From Desulfobacterales bacterium (GTDB lineage: Bacteria > Desulfobacterota > Desulfobacteria > Desulfobacterales > JANQIE01): a stretch of 39,142 bases of DNA. The notes under the pieces are model-generated. The model searched no databases, had not been told where the DNA came from, and saw only the letters and a program-made list of their open reading frames with translations. Made by a program: the position numbers and the translations under genes. The DNA is taken from the NCBI GenBank assembly GCA_028282295.1, contig JANQIE010000214.1:1-39142 (forward strand), in the 5' to 3' direction. Positions 1-6,480 of this stretch are shown one piece after another. How positions within the stretch are numbered: position 1 is the first letter of the stretch; every line of letters starts with the position of its first letter.

Positions 1-71
1 CGTTACTGCAGCGGATCGTAAAAACGCAAGAACGCCGCCAAGGGCCAAAAATGCTATTTCCGGGCGGACAC
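1..71. repeat. Right half of a foldback (MITE-like) repeat, cut by the window edge
   Basis: The last 20 bases (52-71, TGCTATTTCCGGGCGGACAC) are the inverted-repeat end found on the complete copy at 19832-19974. Bases about 31-71 follow the same order as the right arm of that copy (GAACGCC, then GGGCCAAAA, then the terminal repeat). The 71 bases kept correspond almost exactly to one half of the 143-bp palindrome, so the window seems to begin at its centre. The interior is more diverged than the end. No transposase is visible. Confidence 0.75.
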
Positions 72-433
72 GAGCCAAGGCGCCAAGGGCGACGTTGTAG
101 TAAACCTGTCGCGGTTCCCTGACAACGCTGGCTCTAGAGTCCTCCGACTTTCGCGAAGGGCAAAAACATGACAAAATCGATCACACCCTTTGCATGCACC
201 AGGGATTTGACCTGTCGATAGTGTTTGTTTTTCGATAGAATGCGACCTACCGGCGACTTGCCCTTTCCTTGGGCTGTTAACATTTAAAAACTCTTAAATC
301 CAAATCGTCCCTCGAACATCATTAAAGCTTACGCAATCAAGGGTTTGCGGTGTTTTTTATTTTCTTTCTGAAAACTTTATAGCCCCTTCTTACACAAAAA
401 GACGATCTTTTTGTTATCAGCTATCGGATTTTG
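72..433. other. Non-coding stretch upstream of the H1-like gene
   Basis: I see no credible gene here. It holds two copies of TCGATAG about 16 bases apart (near 217-240) and becomes AT-rich towards 434. A perfect 9-bp inverted repeat with a 3-base loop (ACAAAAAGA at 394-402 and TCTTTTTGT at 406-414) lies about 20 bases before the proposed promoter. It could be a weak terminator of a gene outside the window or a regulator site; the sequence does not decide. Confidence 0.4.
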
Positions 434-461
434 TTGACTTTTTTAATTGTATATATATATT
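434..461 (+). promoter_or_regulatory. Sigma-70-type promoter of the H1-like gene
   Basis: TTGACT (434-439) is followed after 16 bases by TATATT (456-461), inside an AT-rich run. It lies 56 bases before the start codon at 518, which has a strong AAGGAGG site at 502-508. The match is good at both boxes. Confidence 0.55.
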
Positions 462-517
462 ACTTCTAATGAGGCATGGTTTCCCAAACACTAACTTGAA
501 TAAGGAGGTAATTACCC

Positions 518-886
518 ATGAAGAAATTGAACGATCAACTAAAAACAATTTCCAAATCGCTGGCCTCATTATCGAAGCAAGTCGATAAGATTTCCACCCA
601 GGTAGCCAAATTGGACACAGCGAAAAAGAAGGCCGCCACCAAGAAAAAAGCGCCGGCAGGAAGGGCCGCAAAAAAAGTAGTTAGAAAAACAGCGGTCGGC
701 AAAAAACCGGCAACCGTTCTTGACACGGTCTTTGAAGTCATTGCCCGCGCCAAAAAAGGTGTCAGCATCGACACGTTGAAACAAAAAACCAATCTTGATC
801 CTCGCCAGTTAAGCAATGCCCTGTACAAGCTTTCCAAACGGGCCAAAATCCAATCTGTTTCTCGCGGCGTCTACGCTAAAAAGTAG
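518..886 (+). CDS. H1-like lysine/alanine-rich putative DNA-binding protein with C-terminal winged-helix-like domain
   Basis: This 122-residue basic protein has three parts. Residues 1-34 form a predicted coiled coil with heptad-like spacing of Leu/Ile/Val. Residues 35-65 are a Lys/Ala/Pro-rich linker resembling eukaryotic histone H1 tails and bacterial AlgP/Hc1-type proteins. Residues 66-122 resemble a small winged helix (a VLDTVFEVI helix, LDPRQLSNALYKL as a recognition-helix candidate, and a final SRGVYAK wing). The start at 518 is fixed by an AAGGAGG site 9 bases upstream, and promoter and terminator flank the gene closely, so it is a single-gene unit. A role in DNA binding or nucleoid organisation is inferred from composition and fold; I cannot name a characterised orthologue. 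The basic linker is low complexity and carries no signal peptide. Confidence 0.85.
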   Translation: MKKLNDQLKTISKSLASLSKQVDKISTQVAKLDTAKKKAATKKKAPAGRAAKKVVRKTAVGKKPATVLDTVFEVIARAKKGVSIDTLKQKTNLDPRQLSNALYKLSKRAKIQSVSRGVYAKK

Positions 887-951
887 GGATCGTCAACCCG
901 TGCGTTCCAAGCCGACTCAATATTTTTTTGCTTGCACGTACAAATTCCTAT

Positions 952-997
952 AAACCACGGAGTGTTCTCAAAGCGGGATACTCCGTGGTTTTTTATT
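952..997 (+). terminator. Rho-independent terminator after the H1-like gene
   Basis: An 11-bp perfect stem (952-962 with 981-991, core ACCACGGAG/CTCCGTGGT) with an 18-base loop runs into TTTTTATT. It lies 65 bases after the stop codon. Confidence 0.8.
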
Positions 998-1303
998 GTC
1001 TCAACTGCCGCTGCGCTACACTCTCCTGTCCGAGGCCTTGCCGGTTCTGCCTTTTAAACGTAGTGAAACAAGCGACTCATGAAAAATCATTCATTACCGC
1101 TATTCGCTGCCGTGCCTATGTCCTAAAAACCGGACAAAAAAAACTCCCCGGTCTTCCCAAGCGTCCAAAAGGGTAGCGTGGTTCCCTGGTATCACTTGTC
1201 AACGACACCAATATGATGTAAAAGTTTCGGCAACTGTACTTTAGACATCTGCCGCGTGCGCCCTTCGCATGCACCGGGCGTACCAAACCGGGGACACTTT
1301 AGA
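998..1303. other. Intergenic stretch, no supported gene
   Basis: Short open frames here begin inside the preceding terminator or oppose the next gene, and none resembles a protein family. A weak promoter-like pair, TTGTCA (1196-1201) and TAAAAG (1219-1224) with 17-base spacing, precedes the 1304 gene and is the only regulatory candidate. Confidence 0.35.
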
Positions 1304-2362
1304 ATGATAAACTACCGCCAAACGGCCGGTCCGGCCGCTTCTTCGATCGATAGCGAGGCTTGCGCCGCCATGATTGACACCCATCAGTACTCGGATGGTG
1401 AAATACCTTGGTGCAAGGGCGCAAAGACCGACCCATGGGACCATGTGGAAGCCGCCATGGGGCTTGCCATCAGCGGACGTCTGGATCAAGCCCGCAAAGC
1501 GTTTGAATGGTTGCAGCAAAACCAACTTCCCGATGGAAGCTGGTATGCGGCCTACCAAAAAGGAGTCCCGATAGATAAAACGCGTGAAGCCAACATGACC
1601 GCGTACATTGCGGTAGGCGTTTTTCATTTTTACTTGATCACTCAAGATATTCATTTCCTGCACACAACATGGCCAACCCTGGTTAAAGCGATCGACTTTG
1701 CCTTAAGTCTTCAGGCACCCGGGGGAGAAATCCACTGGGCCGTCAGCCCCGAAGGCAAAACCGACCCCATGGCGCTGCTGACCGGCAGCAGCTCTATCTA
1801 CATGAGCCTGAAGTGCGCCCTGGCCATAAGCCGTATTTTAGATTACCACAAACCGCGCTGGGAAAAAGCCCGGAAGCGTTTAGGCAACGCCATCAAACAT
1901 AAACCCCAGGCGTTCAACATATCCAAGGCCCGCTATTCCATGGATTGGTTTTATCCCATCCTATGCGGCGCGGTGCAAGGCAACGCGGCACAACGCCGGC
2001 TAAAGCGATACTGGAAAAAGTTCATTATTGAAGGTCAAGGCGTTCGATGCGTTTCGGATCGCCCCTGGGTCACCATCGCCGAAACCTGCGAATTCACCCT
2101 GGCACTAAAGGCGATGGGTGAAGATGAACTGGCCCATATCATTTTTGGCTGGATAAGTGATAAGAATGACGCAGATGGCCAGTACTGGTGCGGATTTACC
2201 TACCCGGACATGACCATCTGGCCGGAAGAGAAACTCACCTGGACCAACGCTGTTGTGCTAATGGCCGCAGATGCCTTGTTTGACATCACACCGGCAAGTC
2301 GCCTTTTCCACCACCACCATTGGGACGGGGGGTGCTGGGTACCAAAAGAAAAAGAAATTTAG
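1304..2362 (+). CDS. Prenyltransferase/six-hairpin (alpha/alpha toroid) fold protein of unknown activity
   Basis: The 352-residue product shows repeated helical hairpins with the motifs LQQNQLPDGSW, WPTLVKAIDFALSLQ and GWISDKNDADGQYWCGF. The QxxDGSW-type turns are typical of alpha/alpha-barrel enzymes such as terpene cyclases, prenyltransferases and six-hairpin glycosidases. Databases often label close relatives prenyltransferase or 'phenyltransferase domain' proteins, but I see neither a DXDD cyclase motif nor a confirmed zinc site, so the reaction is unknown. There is no signal peptide, so it is probably cytoplasmic. I chose the ATG at 1304; an in-frame GTG at 1256 would add 16 unconvincing residues. 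The C-terminus is His-rich (HHHHWDGG). It heads a tight unit with an acyltransferase and an aminotransferase. Confidence 0.75.
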   Translation: MINYRQTAGPAASSIDSEACAAMIDTHQYSDGEIPWCKGAKTDPWDHVEAAMGLAISGRLDQARKAFEWLQQNQLPDGSWYAAYQKGVPIDKTREANMTAYIAVGVFHFYLITQDIHFLHTTWPTLVKAIDFALSLQAPGGEIHWAVSPEGKTDPMALLTGSSSIYMSLKCALAISRILDYHKPRWEKARKRLGNAIKHKPQAFNISKARYSMDWFYPILCGAVQGNAAQRRLKRYWKKFIIEGQGVRCVSDRPWVTIAETCEFTLALKAMGEDELAHIIFGWISDKNDADGQYWCGFTYPDMTIWPEEKLTWTNAVVLMAADALFDITPASRLFHHHHWDGGCWVPKEKEI

Positions 2363-2420
2363 ATCCGCACGCAACCGTGTCGGACGAACACTTACAAAAA
2401 ACGATAAGGCAACCAGACCA

Positions 2421-3140
2421 TTGCGAAGGGATCACCGGCCCTATTTTATCAAACGAGCTTACCTAAAGCTGCAAAAGCTATATGTCGACCATTTTCTGCG
2501 GCCTCAGTTTGACAAGTTGGGCAAAGGGTTTACTTTCATGAAACCCTGGCACGTTGAGATATTCGGAGCGCCGATCGAGTTGGGTGATTTTGCTACTGTT
2601 ATCGCGACGGCCGACCACAAAATCCGTTTGTCAATCTGGCCGGCCCGCGAAGGCAATGGCGGCATAAGAATCGGAAACTGCTGTCTGCTGTGTCCGGGGC
2701 TGCGCGTGCACTCCGCCGCAAGCGTTATCATTGAAGACAATTGCATGCTGGCAAGCAATGTTTATGTTACCGATGCGGACTGGCACGGCATTTATGACCG
2801 TGTCTCAATCGGCAGCACGGCAGCGGTTAAAATCCAGGCCAACGCATGGGTCGGCGACAGTGCCATCGTTTGTAAAGGTGTTACTATCGGCGCAAACAGT
2901 ATCGTGGGCGCCGGTGCCGTGGTGGTTTCCGATGTGCCGGACAACGTAATCGTTGCCGGCAATCCGGCCCGCATCGTCAAGGAGCTCGACCCGAAGGCAA
3001 ATTTCGTCACCCGCTCGCAATGGTATGCCAATCCACGCAAGCTATCCGACGACTTCGACCTGATGGATCGCCGGATGCTTGGACGCAACACCATGCAACA
3101 CTGGTTGCGCCATGTTTTTTTCCCGACCAAAAATGGGTAG
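2421..3140 (+). CDS. Hexapeptide-repeat (left-handed beta-helix) acyltransferase
   Basis: Residues from about 60 to 195 carry the isoleucine-patch hexapeptide rhythm (IRIGNC, VIIEDNC, VKIQANA, VTIGANS, VVVSDVP) and end in the diagnostic VIVAGNPARIVKEL motif of the maltose/galactoside/CysE acetyltransferase superfamily. The DADWHGIYDR loop supplies a likely catalytic His. The substrate is not readable; acetyl-CoA-dependent O- or N-acetylation of a sugar-like acceptor is the family norm. Start choice: the ATG at 2271 would overlap the previous gene by 92 bases and read its C-terminus in another frame, so I prefer TTG 2421, preceded by AAGG at 2406-2409; the next ATG (2538) would cut into a conserved-looking N-terminus. 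The product is about 239 residues. It lies 4 bases before the aminotransferase, so the two are probably co-transcribed. Confidence 0.82.
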   Translation: MRRDHRPYFIKRAYLKLQKLYVDHFLRPQFDKLGKGFTFMKPWHVEIFGAPIELGDFATVIATADHKIRLSIWPAREGNGGIRIGNCCLLCPGLRVHSAASVIIEDNCMLASNVYVTDADWHGIYDRVSIGSTAAVKIQANAWVGDSAIVCKGVTIGANSIVGAGAVVVSDVPDNVIVAGNPARIVKELDPKANFVTRSQWYANPRKLSDDFDLMDRRMLGRNTMQHWLRHVFFPTKNG

Positions 3141-3143
3141 ATC

Positions 3144-3974
3144 ATGAGTGTTTTTTATGTCGACGGCCGTTTTCTCCCCGCCGACCAAGCAAGTCTGCCG
3201 CTAAACGATCTCGCCCTGCTGCGCGGCTACGGCGTCTTTGACTTTTTGCGGTCATACCGGGGCATCCCCTTGCACTTGCCCCAGCACATCAAGCGTTTAC
3301 AAACCTCAGCGCACCTGATCGGTATAAAACCGCCTTGGCCGAACGCCGCAATTGAAAAAATTGTCCTGCAAACACTCGATCGAAACGGTTACCCCGACGC
3401 CAACATACGCATCCTGATTACCGGCGGCTCCAGTTCCGATTTTATTCTACCGGAAAACAAGCCGCGACTGATCGTAATGGTCACGCCGGTGCAGCCCATG
3501 CCCGAACAGTGGTACACCCAAGGCGTCAAAATCATTACAACGGCGGTAAACCGCAACGTCCCCGAGGCCAAAAGCATAAACTACATTCCGGCGATCATGG
3601 CTCTGCAAACGGCCCGCAGGTCAGGGGCGATCGAGGCCGTTTATGCGGACACCGACGGAATGTTGCTGGAAGGAACCACAAGCAATATTTTCGCTATCAA
3701 TAAAGGGGCCTTGATCACTCCCGGCAAGGACACCCTGGCGGGCATCACGCGCAAAATTATTTTGGAACTTGCAGCCGAGCATTTTACAACTGAGGTGCGC
3801 CGGGTATCCAAAAAAGAGTTCTCAAGTGCCAGGGAAGTGTTTCTCACCGCCTCGAATAAAGAAGTCGTCCCGGTGATCAAGATAGATGACACGCCAATCG
3901 CCGACGGCAAGCCCGGCCCCGGAACAAAACGGATTATGTCGTTGTATAAAAACTACATTGCCAACTACACCTAA
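3144..3974 (+). CDS. Class IV (fold-type IV) PLP aminotransferase
   Basis: This 276-residue protein has the full class IV architecture: an N-terminal YVDGRFLP...LLRGYGVFDFLR region, the PLP-binding lysine within AKSINYIPA (Lys143), the EGTTSNIF phosphate-binding segment, TLAGITRK, and a C-terminal FLTASNKEVVPV block. The family includes branched-chain (IlvE), D-amino-acid and aminodeoxychorismate lyase (PabC) enzymes. At about 276 residues it is shorter than most IlvE, and the substrate cannot be fixed from sequence alone. It overlaps nothing and starts 4 bases after the acyltransferase stop, so it is likely translated from the same mRNA. Being third in a unit with a toroid-fold enzyme and an acyltransferase, it may serve a dedicated pathway rather than general amino acid synthesis; that is inference. 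Confidence 0.9.
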   Translation: MSVFYVDGRFLPADQASLPLNDLALLRGYGVFDFLRSYRGIPLHLPQHIKRLQTSAHLIGIKPPWPNAAIEKIVLQTLDRNGYPDANIRILITGGSSSDFILPENKPRLIVMVTPVQPMPEQWYTQGVKIITTAVNRNVPEAKSINYIPAIMALQTARRSGAIEAVYADTDGMLLEGTTSNIFAINKGALITPGKDTLAGITRKIILELAAEHFTTEVRRVSKKEFSSAREVFLTASNKEVVPVIKIDDTPIADGKPGPGTKRIMSLYKNYIANYT

Positions 3975-3981
3975 AATGGGA

Positions 3982-5142
3982 TCACCTCGAACTATCTGCG
4001 AACAGGAAACATCTCACTAAAAGCCCACCGCACACCGCCAGCAGGCTGCACGCCGCAAATAATACCGGTGCCCCCACCTGCTCAAAAAAAACACCGCTTA
4101 GAAACACTCCCAGCATCATACCCAAACCGTACGTACCGGCGTTGTTCACGGCCTGCCCCAACGTTTTGGCGGCTTTGGGCATCAAGCGGTCGATAAATAA
4201 AATGCTGGCGATGTGAAACGCGCCGTAGGTGAAGGCGTGCAGGGTTTGCGCCAGTAGAATAATCTGTGCCGATCGCGCGTAAGATAGTATCAACCAGCGC
4301 ACAGCCGCAATCGCAAAAGATAAAACCAGAACCTGTTCCAACGAAAACTTACTAAAAATGCGATCGGAGTTCACCATGATCAAGATCTCGGCAATGGAGG
4401 CCAACGCCCAGCAAATGCCGATAAACGTGCTGTCAAAACCAAGGTTTTCCAGATGGATCGAAAAAAAACCGTAATAGGTCCCATGGCTGACGATCATTAG
4501 CAAGGCGCTGAACAAAAAGATCAGAATGCGGCGCTCTATGAGCAGTTTAATTTTGCGAAGAAATGTTTCGCGCGCACGATGCGGGGGCGCTGGCATTTTG
4601 AGAGTCAAAACAGCGTGTAAGGCCGATCCGATAAACACGGCCGGTAAAATGACTTCAACGGAATAAAGGTCGATTATCCAACCAAAGACAAGGACGGTGA
4701 CAATGAAACTCAAGGACCCCCAAACCCGCACCCGGCCGTAGCTTTTTTTAGCCCGCCCTAAAATATCCATGGTGAACGCTTCCAGAAAAGAGATAATCGG
4801 GGCATGAAAAATACCGTACATGACCGTAATCGAAAGCATCAAGGCAAAGTCGGTGGTATACAAGTAGCCCAGCCAAATGACCGCACTCATCAAATTACAG
4901 CCGATGAAAATGATGCGGCGCAAACCGTAATGGTCGGCCAGCATCGCCCAAATCAACGGTAAGAAAACGAGGGTCAAAGACCGGGCTGCGGCAAGCAGGC
5001 CGATTTGAAAACCGCTGAAATCAAGATGGTGACAATACAGATTAAAATAAGGCAAAAAAATACCCAGCACGCCGAAATAGACAAAGTACTGGGCACTAAT
5101 CAGGATTTTCGCCGAACCGTCAGGCAACGCCATCATAGACAT
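3982..5142 (-). CDS. MFS permease, HcaT/LacY-like (MFS_1-like) family
   Basis: The 386-residue integral membrane protein has about 12 hydrophobic segments. Its N-terminus (AQYFVYFGVLGIFLPYFNLYCHHLDF) and the segment LADHYGLRRIIFIG match the 3-phenylpropionate permease (HcaT)/nucleoside-H+ symporter-like branch of the major facilitator superfamily. The loop after helix 6 is basic. It would sit in the inner membrane and move a small solute with protons; the substrate is unknown. The gene converges on the aminotransferase with only 7 bases between stops and no visible terminator. Its 5' end is separated from the Hsp20 gene by about 110 bases, and no strong ribosome site precedes its ATG. Confidence 0.88.
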   Translation of the reverse strand: MSMMALPDGSAKILISAQYFVYFGVLGIFLPYFNLYCHHLDFSGFQIGLLAAARSLTLVFLPLIWAMLADHYGLRRIIFIGCNLMSAVIWLGYLYTTDFALMLSITVMYGIFHAPIISFLEAFTMDILGRAKKSYGRVRVWGSLSFIVTVLVFGWIIDLYSVEVILPAVFIGSALHAVLTLKMPAPPHRARETFLRKIKLLIERRILIFLFSALLMIVSHGTYYGFFSIHLENLGFDSTFIGICWALASIAEILIMVNSDRIFSKFSLEQVLVLSFAIAAVRWLILSYARSAQIILLAQTLHAFTYGAFHIASILFIDRLMPKAAKTLGQAVNNAGTYGLGMMLGVFLSGVFFEQVGAPVLFAACSLLAVCGGLLVRCFLFADSSR

Positions 5143-5251
5143 TTAAACATACCAAGATCGCTCGAAGCACTCAATTCAGTGACACGGCCCTTAAAGCCGG
5201 CAACGCGCGATGTCTGCATTGATTAAAATTATCCGATCATGTTGCAGGGTG

Positions 5252-5701
5252 CTAATCGATGTCTACCGTGATTTTTTTGGGTTGTTCCTCAATCGGCTTT
5301 GCGATTTGCACTTCCAACAGACCGTCCTTGAATTTCGCCTTGATTCGATCCGGTTGCAACGTGCTTTGGAGCGCAAAGGCCCGATGAAAGGAGCCGAATA
5401 GACGCTCGCGCCGAAGATAGCTATCTTCCGCGATCCCGCTTTCATCCCGACGCTCCCCCTTGATGACGATCATGTTGTCTTTAGCCTCGACCGAAACGTC
5501 TTCCTTTTTAATACCCGGCAGCTCGGCGATCAATAAAATCGAATCATCGGTTTCGAATATATCGACAGCAGGCCGCCACTTGCACAGGCTGATTTCATCT
5601 TCGAATTCAGTGTTGCGTGGAAAGGCGTCATCAAACAGCCGGTTTATCCGATCCTGCAGGGCACTGACGCCACGAAAAGGATCCCATTTGACGGGTGGCA
5701 T
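5252..5701 (-). CDS. Small heat-shock protein, Hsp20/alpha-crystallin family
   Basis: This 149-residue protein has the alpha-crystallin domain at about residues 45-140: WRPAVDIFETDDSILLIAEL, then IKKEDVSVEAKDNMIVIKGER, then a GSFHRAFALQ strand and the DGLLEVQIAKP segment containing the conserved A-x-x-x-n-G-v-L motif in the form FKDGLLEV. It is an ATP-independent holdase that keeps unfolding cytosolic proteins soluble for refolding by DnaK/DnaJ. The start is set by an AGGAGG site (5709-5714 on the other strand) 7 bases before the ATG. A good sigma-70-like promoter lies at 5748-5776. It is transcribed away from a second, diverged Hsp20 gene at 5947. Confidence 0.95.
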   Translation of the reverse strand: MPPVKWDPFRGVSALQDRINRLFDDAFPRNTEFEDEISLCKWRPAVDIFETDDSILLIAELPGIKKEDVSVEAKDNMIVIKGERRDESGIAEDSYLRRERLFGSFHRAFALQSTLQPDRIKAKFKDGLLEVQIAKPIEEQPKKITVDID

Positions 5702-5747
5702 GAAACACCTCCTTTAAATTGTGGTTAACTGACTAACATTTATAGCA

Positions 5748-5776
5748 AAAATAAGCCATCGGCAAAAAACTGTCAA
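5748..5776 (-). promoter_or_regulatory. Promoter of the minus-strand Hsp20 gene
   Basis: Read on the minus strand, TTGACA (5776-5771) and TATTTT (5753-5748) are spaced by 17 bases and lie about 47 bases before the ATG. I see no CIRCE element (TTAGCACTC-N9-GAGTGCTAA), so an HrcA link is not supported. Confidence 0.55.
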
Positions 5777-5946
5777 GAACCTTGGCAACCGTCAGTGGGT
5801 TGCAATAAAGCAACGACGGATAACCACCGGTAAAATTCTTTACAAACCAGGGGGATGGTGTTAATTTTTTTAGATAATATTATTAAGTTGAACATCAAAA
5901 TACGCGTTTTCCACAATCGTGGGCCCAACGCCTTCAGGAGTTTAAG
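5777..5946. promoter_or_regulatory. Divergent heat-shock intergenic region with inverted repeat
   Basis: Between the two Hsp20 genes there is an inverted repeat GCAACC (5785-5790)/GGTTGC (5798-5803), directly upstream of the minus-strand -35 box. TTGAAC (5888-5893) followed by CCACAAT (5911-5917) upstream of the plus-strand gene distantly resembles a sigma-32 promoter, but the spacing is long. Both are weak candidates. Confidence 0.25.
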
Positions 5947-6393
5947 ATGGACTACATTAAAATTCGATTCGGGGAAGATTTTGATCCGCTGGGGTCCAAA
6001 TTCGAAAAAACCATCGAAGATATGTTTCGTTCCATGAATCCGCGGTTCAGTCTTTGTGATCGAACCTGGAATCCGCAAGTCGATATGTATGAAACGCCCG
6101 AGGAACTTATTATCAGAGCCGAAATCGCCGGCGTCGAAAAGGAAGACCTGGGCGTTGAAATCAACAGTAAGGCCGTTAAAATTTATGGTACCCGGCGCGC
6201 CTTGTCGCGCATCGACAATTCATCCTATCGCTTGGCTGAAATTCAATATGGACGGTTCGAGCGTATTTTGTTTTTGCCCGCCGCCATTGATCCGGAGATG
6301 GTCTCATCCGCCTACACAAACGGTTTTTTACAAATCCGCTTACCCAAGTTGCAACAAGAACGCACCTACAAGATCCCGATTTCCGACGGCTAG
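5947..6393 (+). CDS. Second small heat-shock protein, Hsp20/alpha-crystallin family
   Basis: This 148-residue product has an alpha-crystallin domain at about residues 40-140: WNPQVDMYETPEELIIRAEI, VEKEDLGVEINSKAVKIYG, YGRFERILFLPAAID and a YTNGFLQIRLPK motif. It differs markedly from the Hsp20 encoded at 5252-5701 (for example FLQIRL in place of LLEVQI), so this is an old paralogue pair rather than a recent duplication. The two may form hetero-oligomers or take different clients; this is inference. A TTCAGGAG site precedes the ATG. The gene is followed 87 bases later by lon on the same strand, which suggests a shared heat-shock unit in which holdase and protease handle the same damaged proteins. 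Confidence 0.93.
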   Translation: MDYIKIRFGEDFDPLGSKFEKTIEDMFRSMNPRFSLCDRTWNPQVDMYETPEELIIRAEIAGVEKEDLGVEINSKAVKIYGTRRALSRIDNSSYRLAEIQYGRFERILFLPAAIDPEMVSSAYTNGFLQIRLPKLQQERTYKIPISDG

Positions 6394-6480
6394 GATGTCC
6401 ACCGCCAATCAGACGCCGTTTATCGACAATTAGTGATTAAGCTATCTTTCTGCGCTTTAGTAACCATATATGGAGGTACC

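Noticed and set aside
928..1176. 82-codon open frame after the H1-like gene
   Set aside because: It starts upstream of and reads through a clear terminator, has a Cys/Arg-rich random composition and lacks a ribosome site.
1241..1663. 140-codon open frame opposite the toroid-fold gene
   Set aside because: It is antisense to a well-supported coding frame and has no family signature.
5702..5946. CIRCE/HrcA operator in the Hsp20 intergenic region
   Set aside because: No TTAGCACTC-N9-GAGTGCTAA or close variant is present.
5773..6078. 101-codon minus-strand frame between the Hsp20 genes
   Set aside because: It overlaps the start of the second Hsp20 gene and promoter elements, with no protein-like features.
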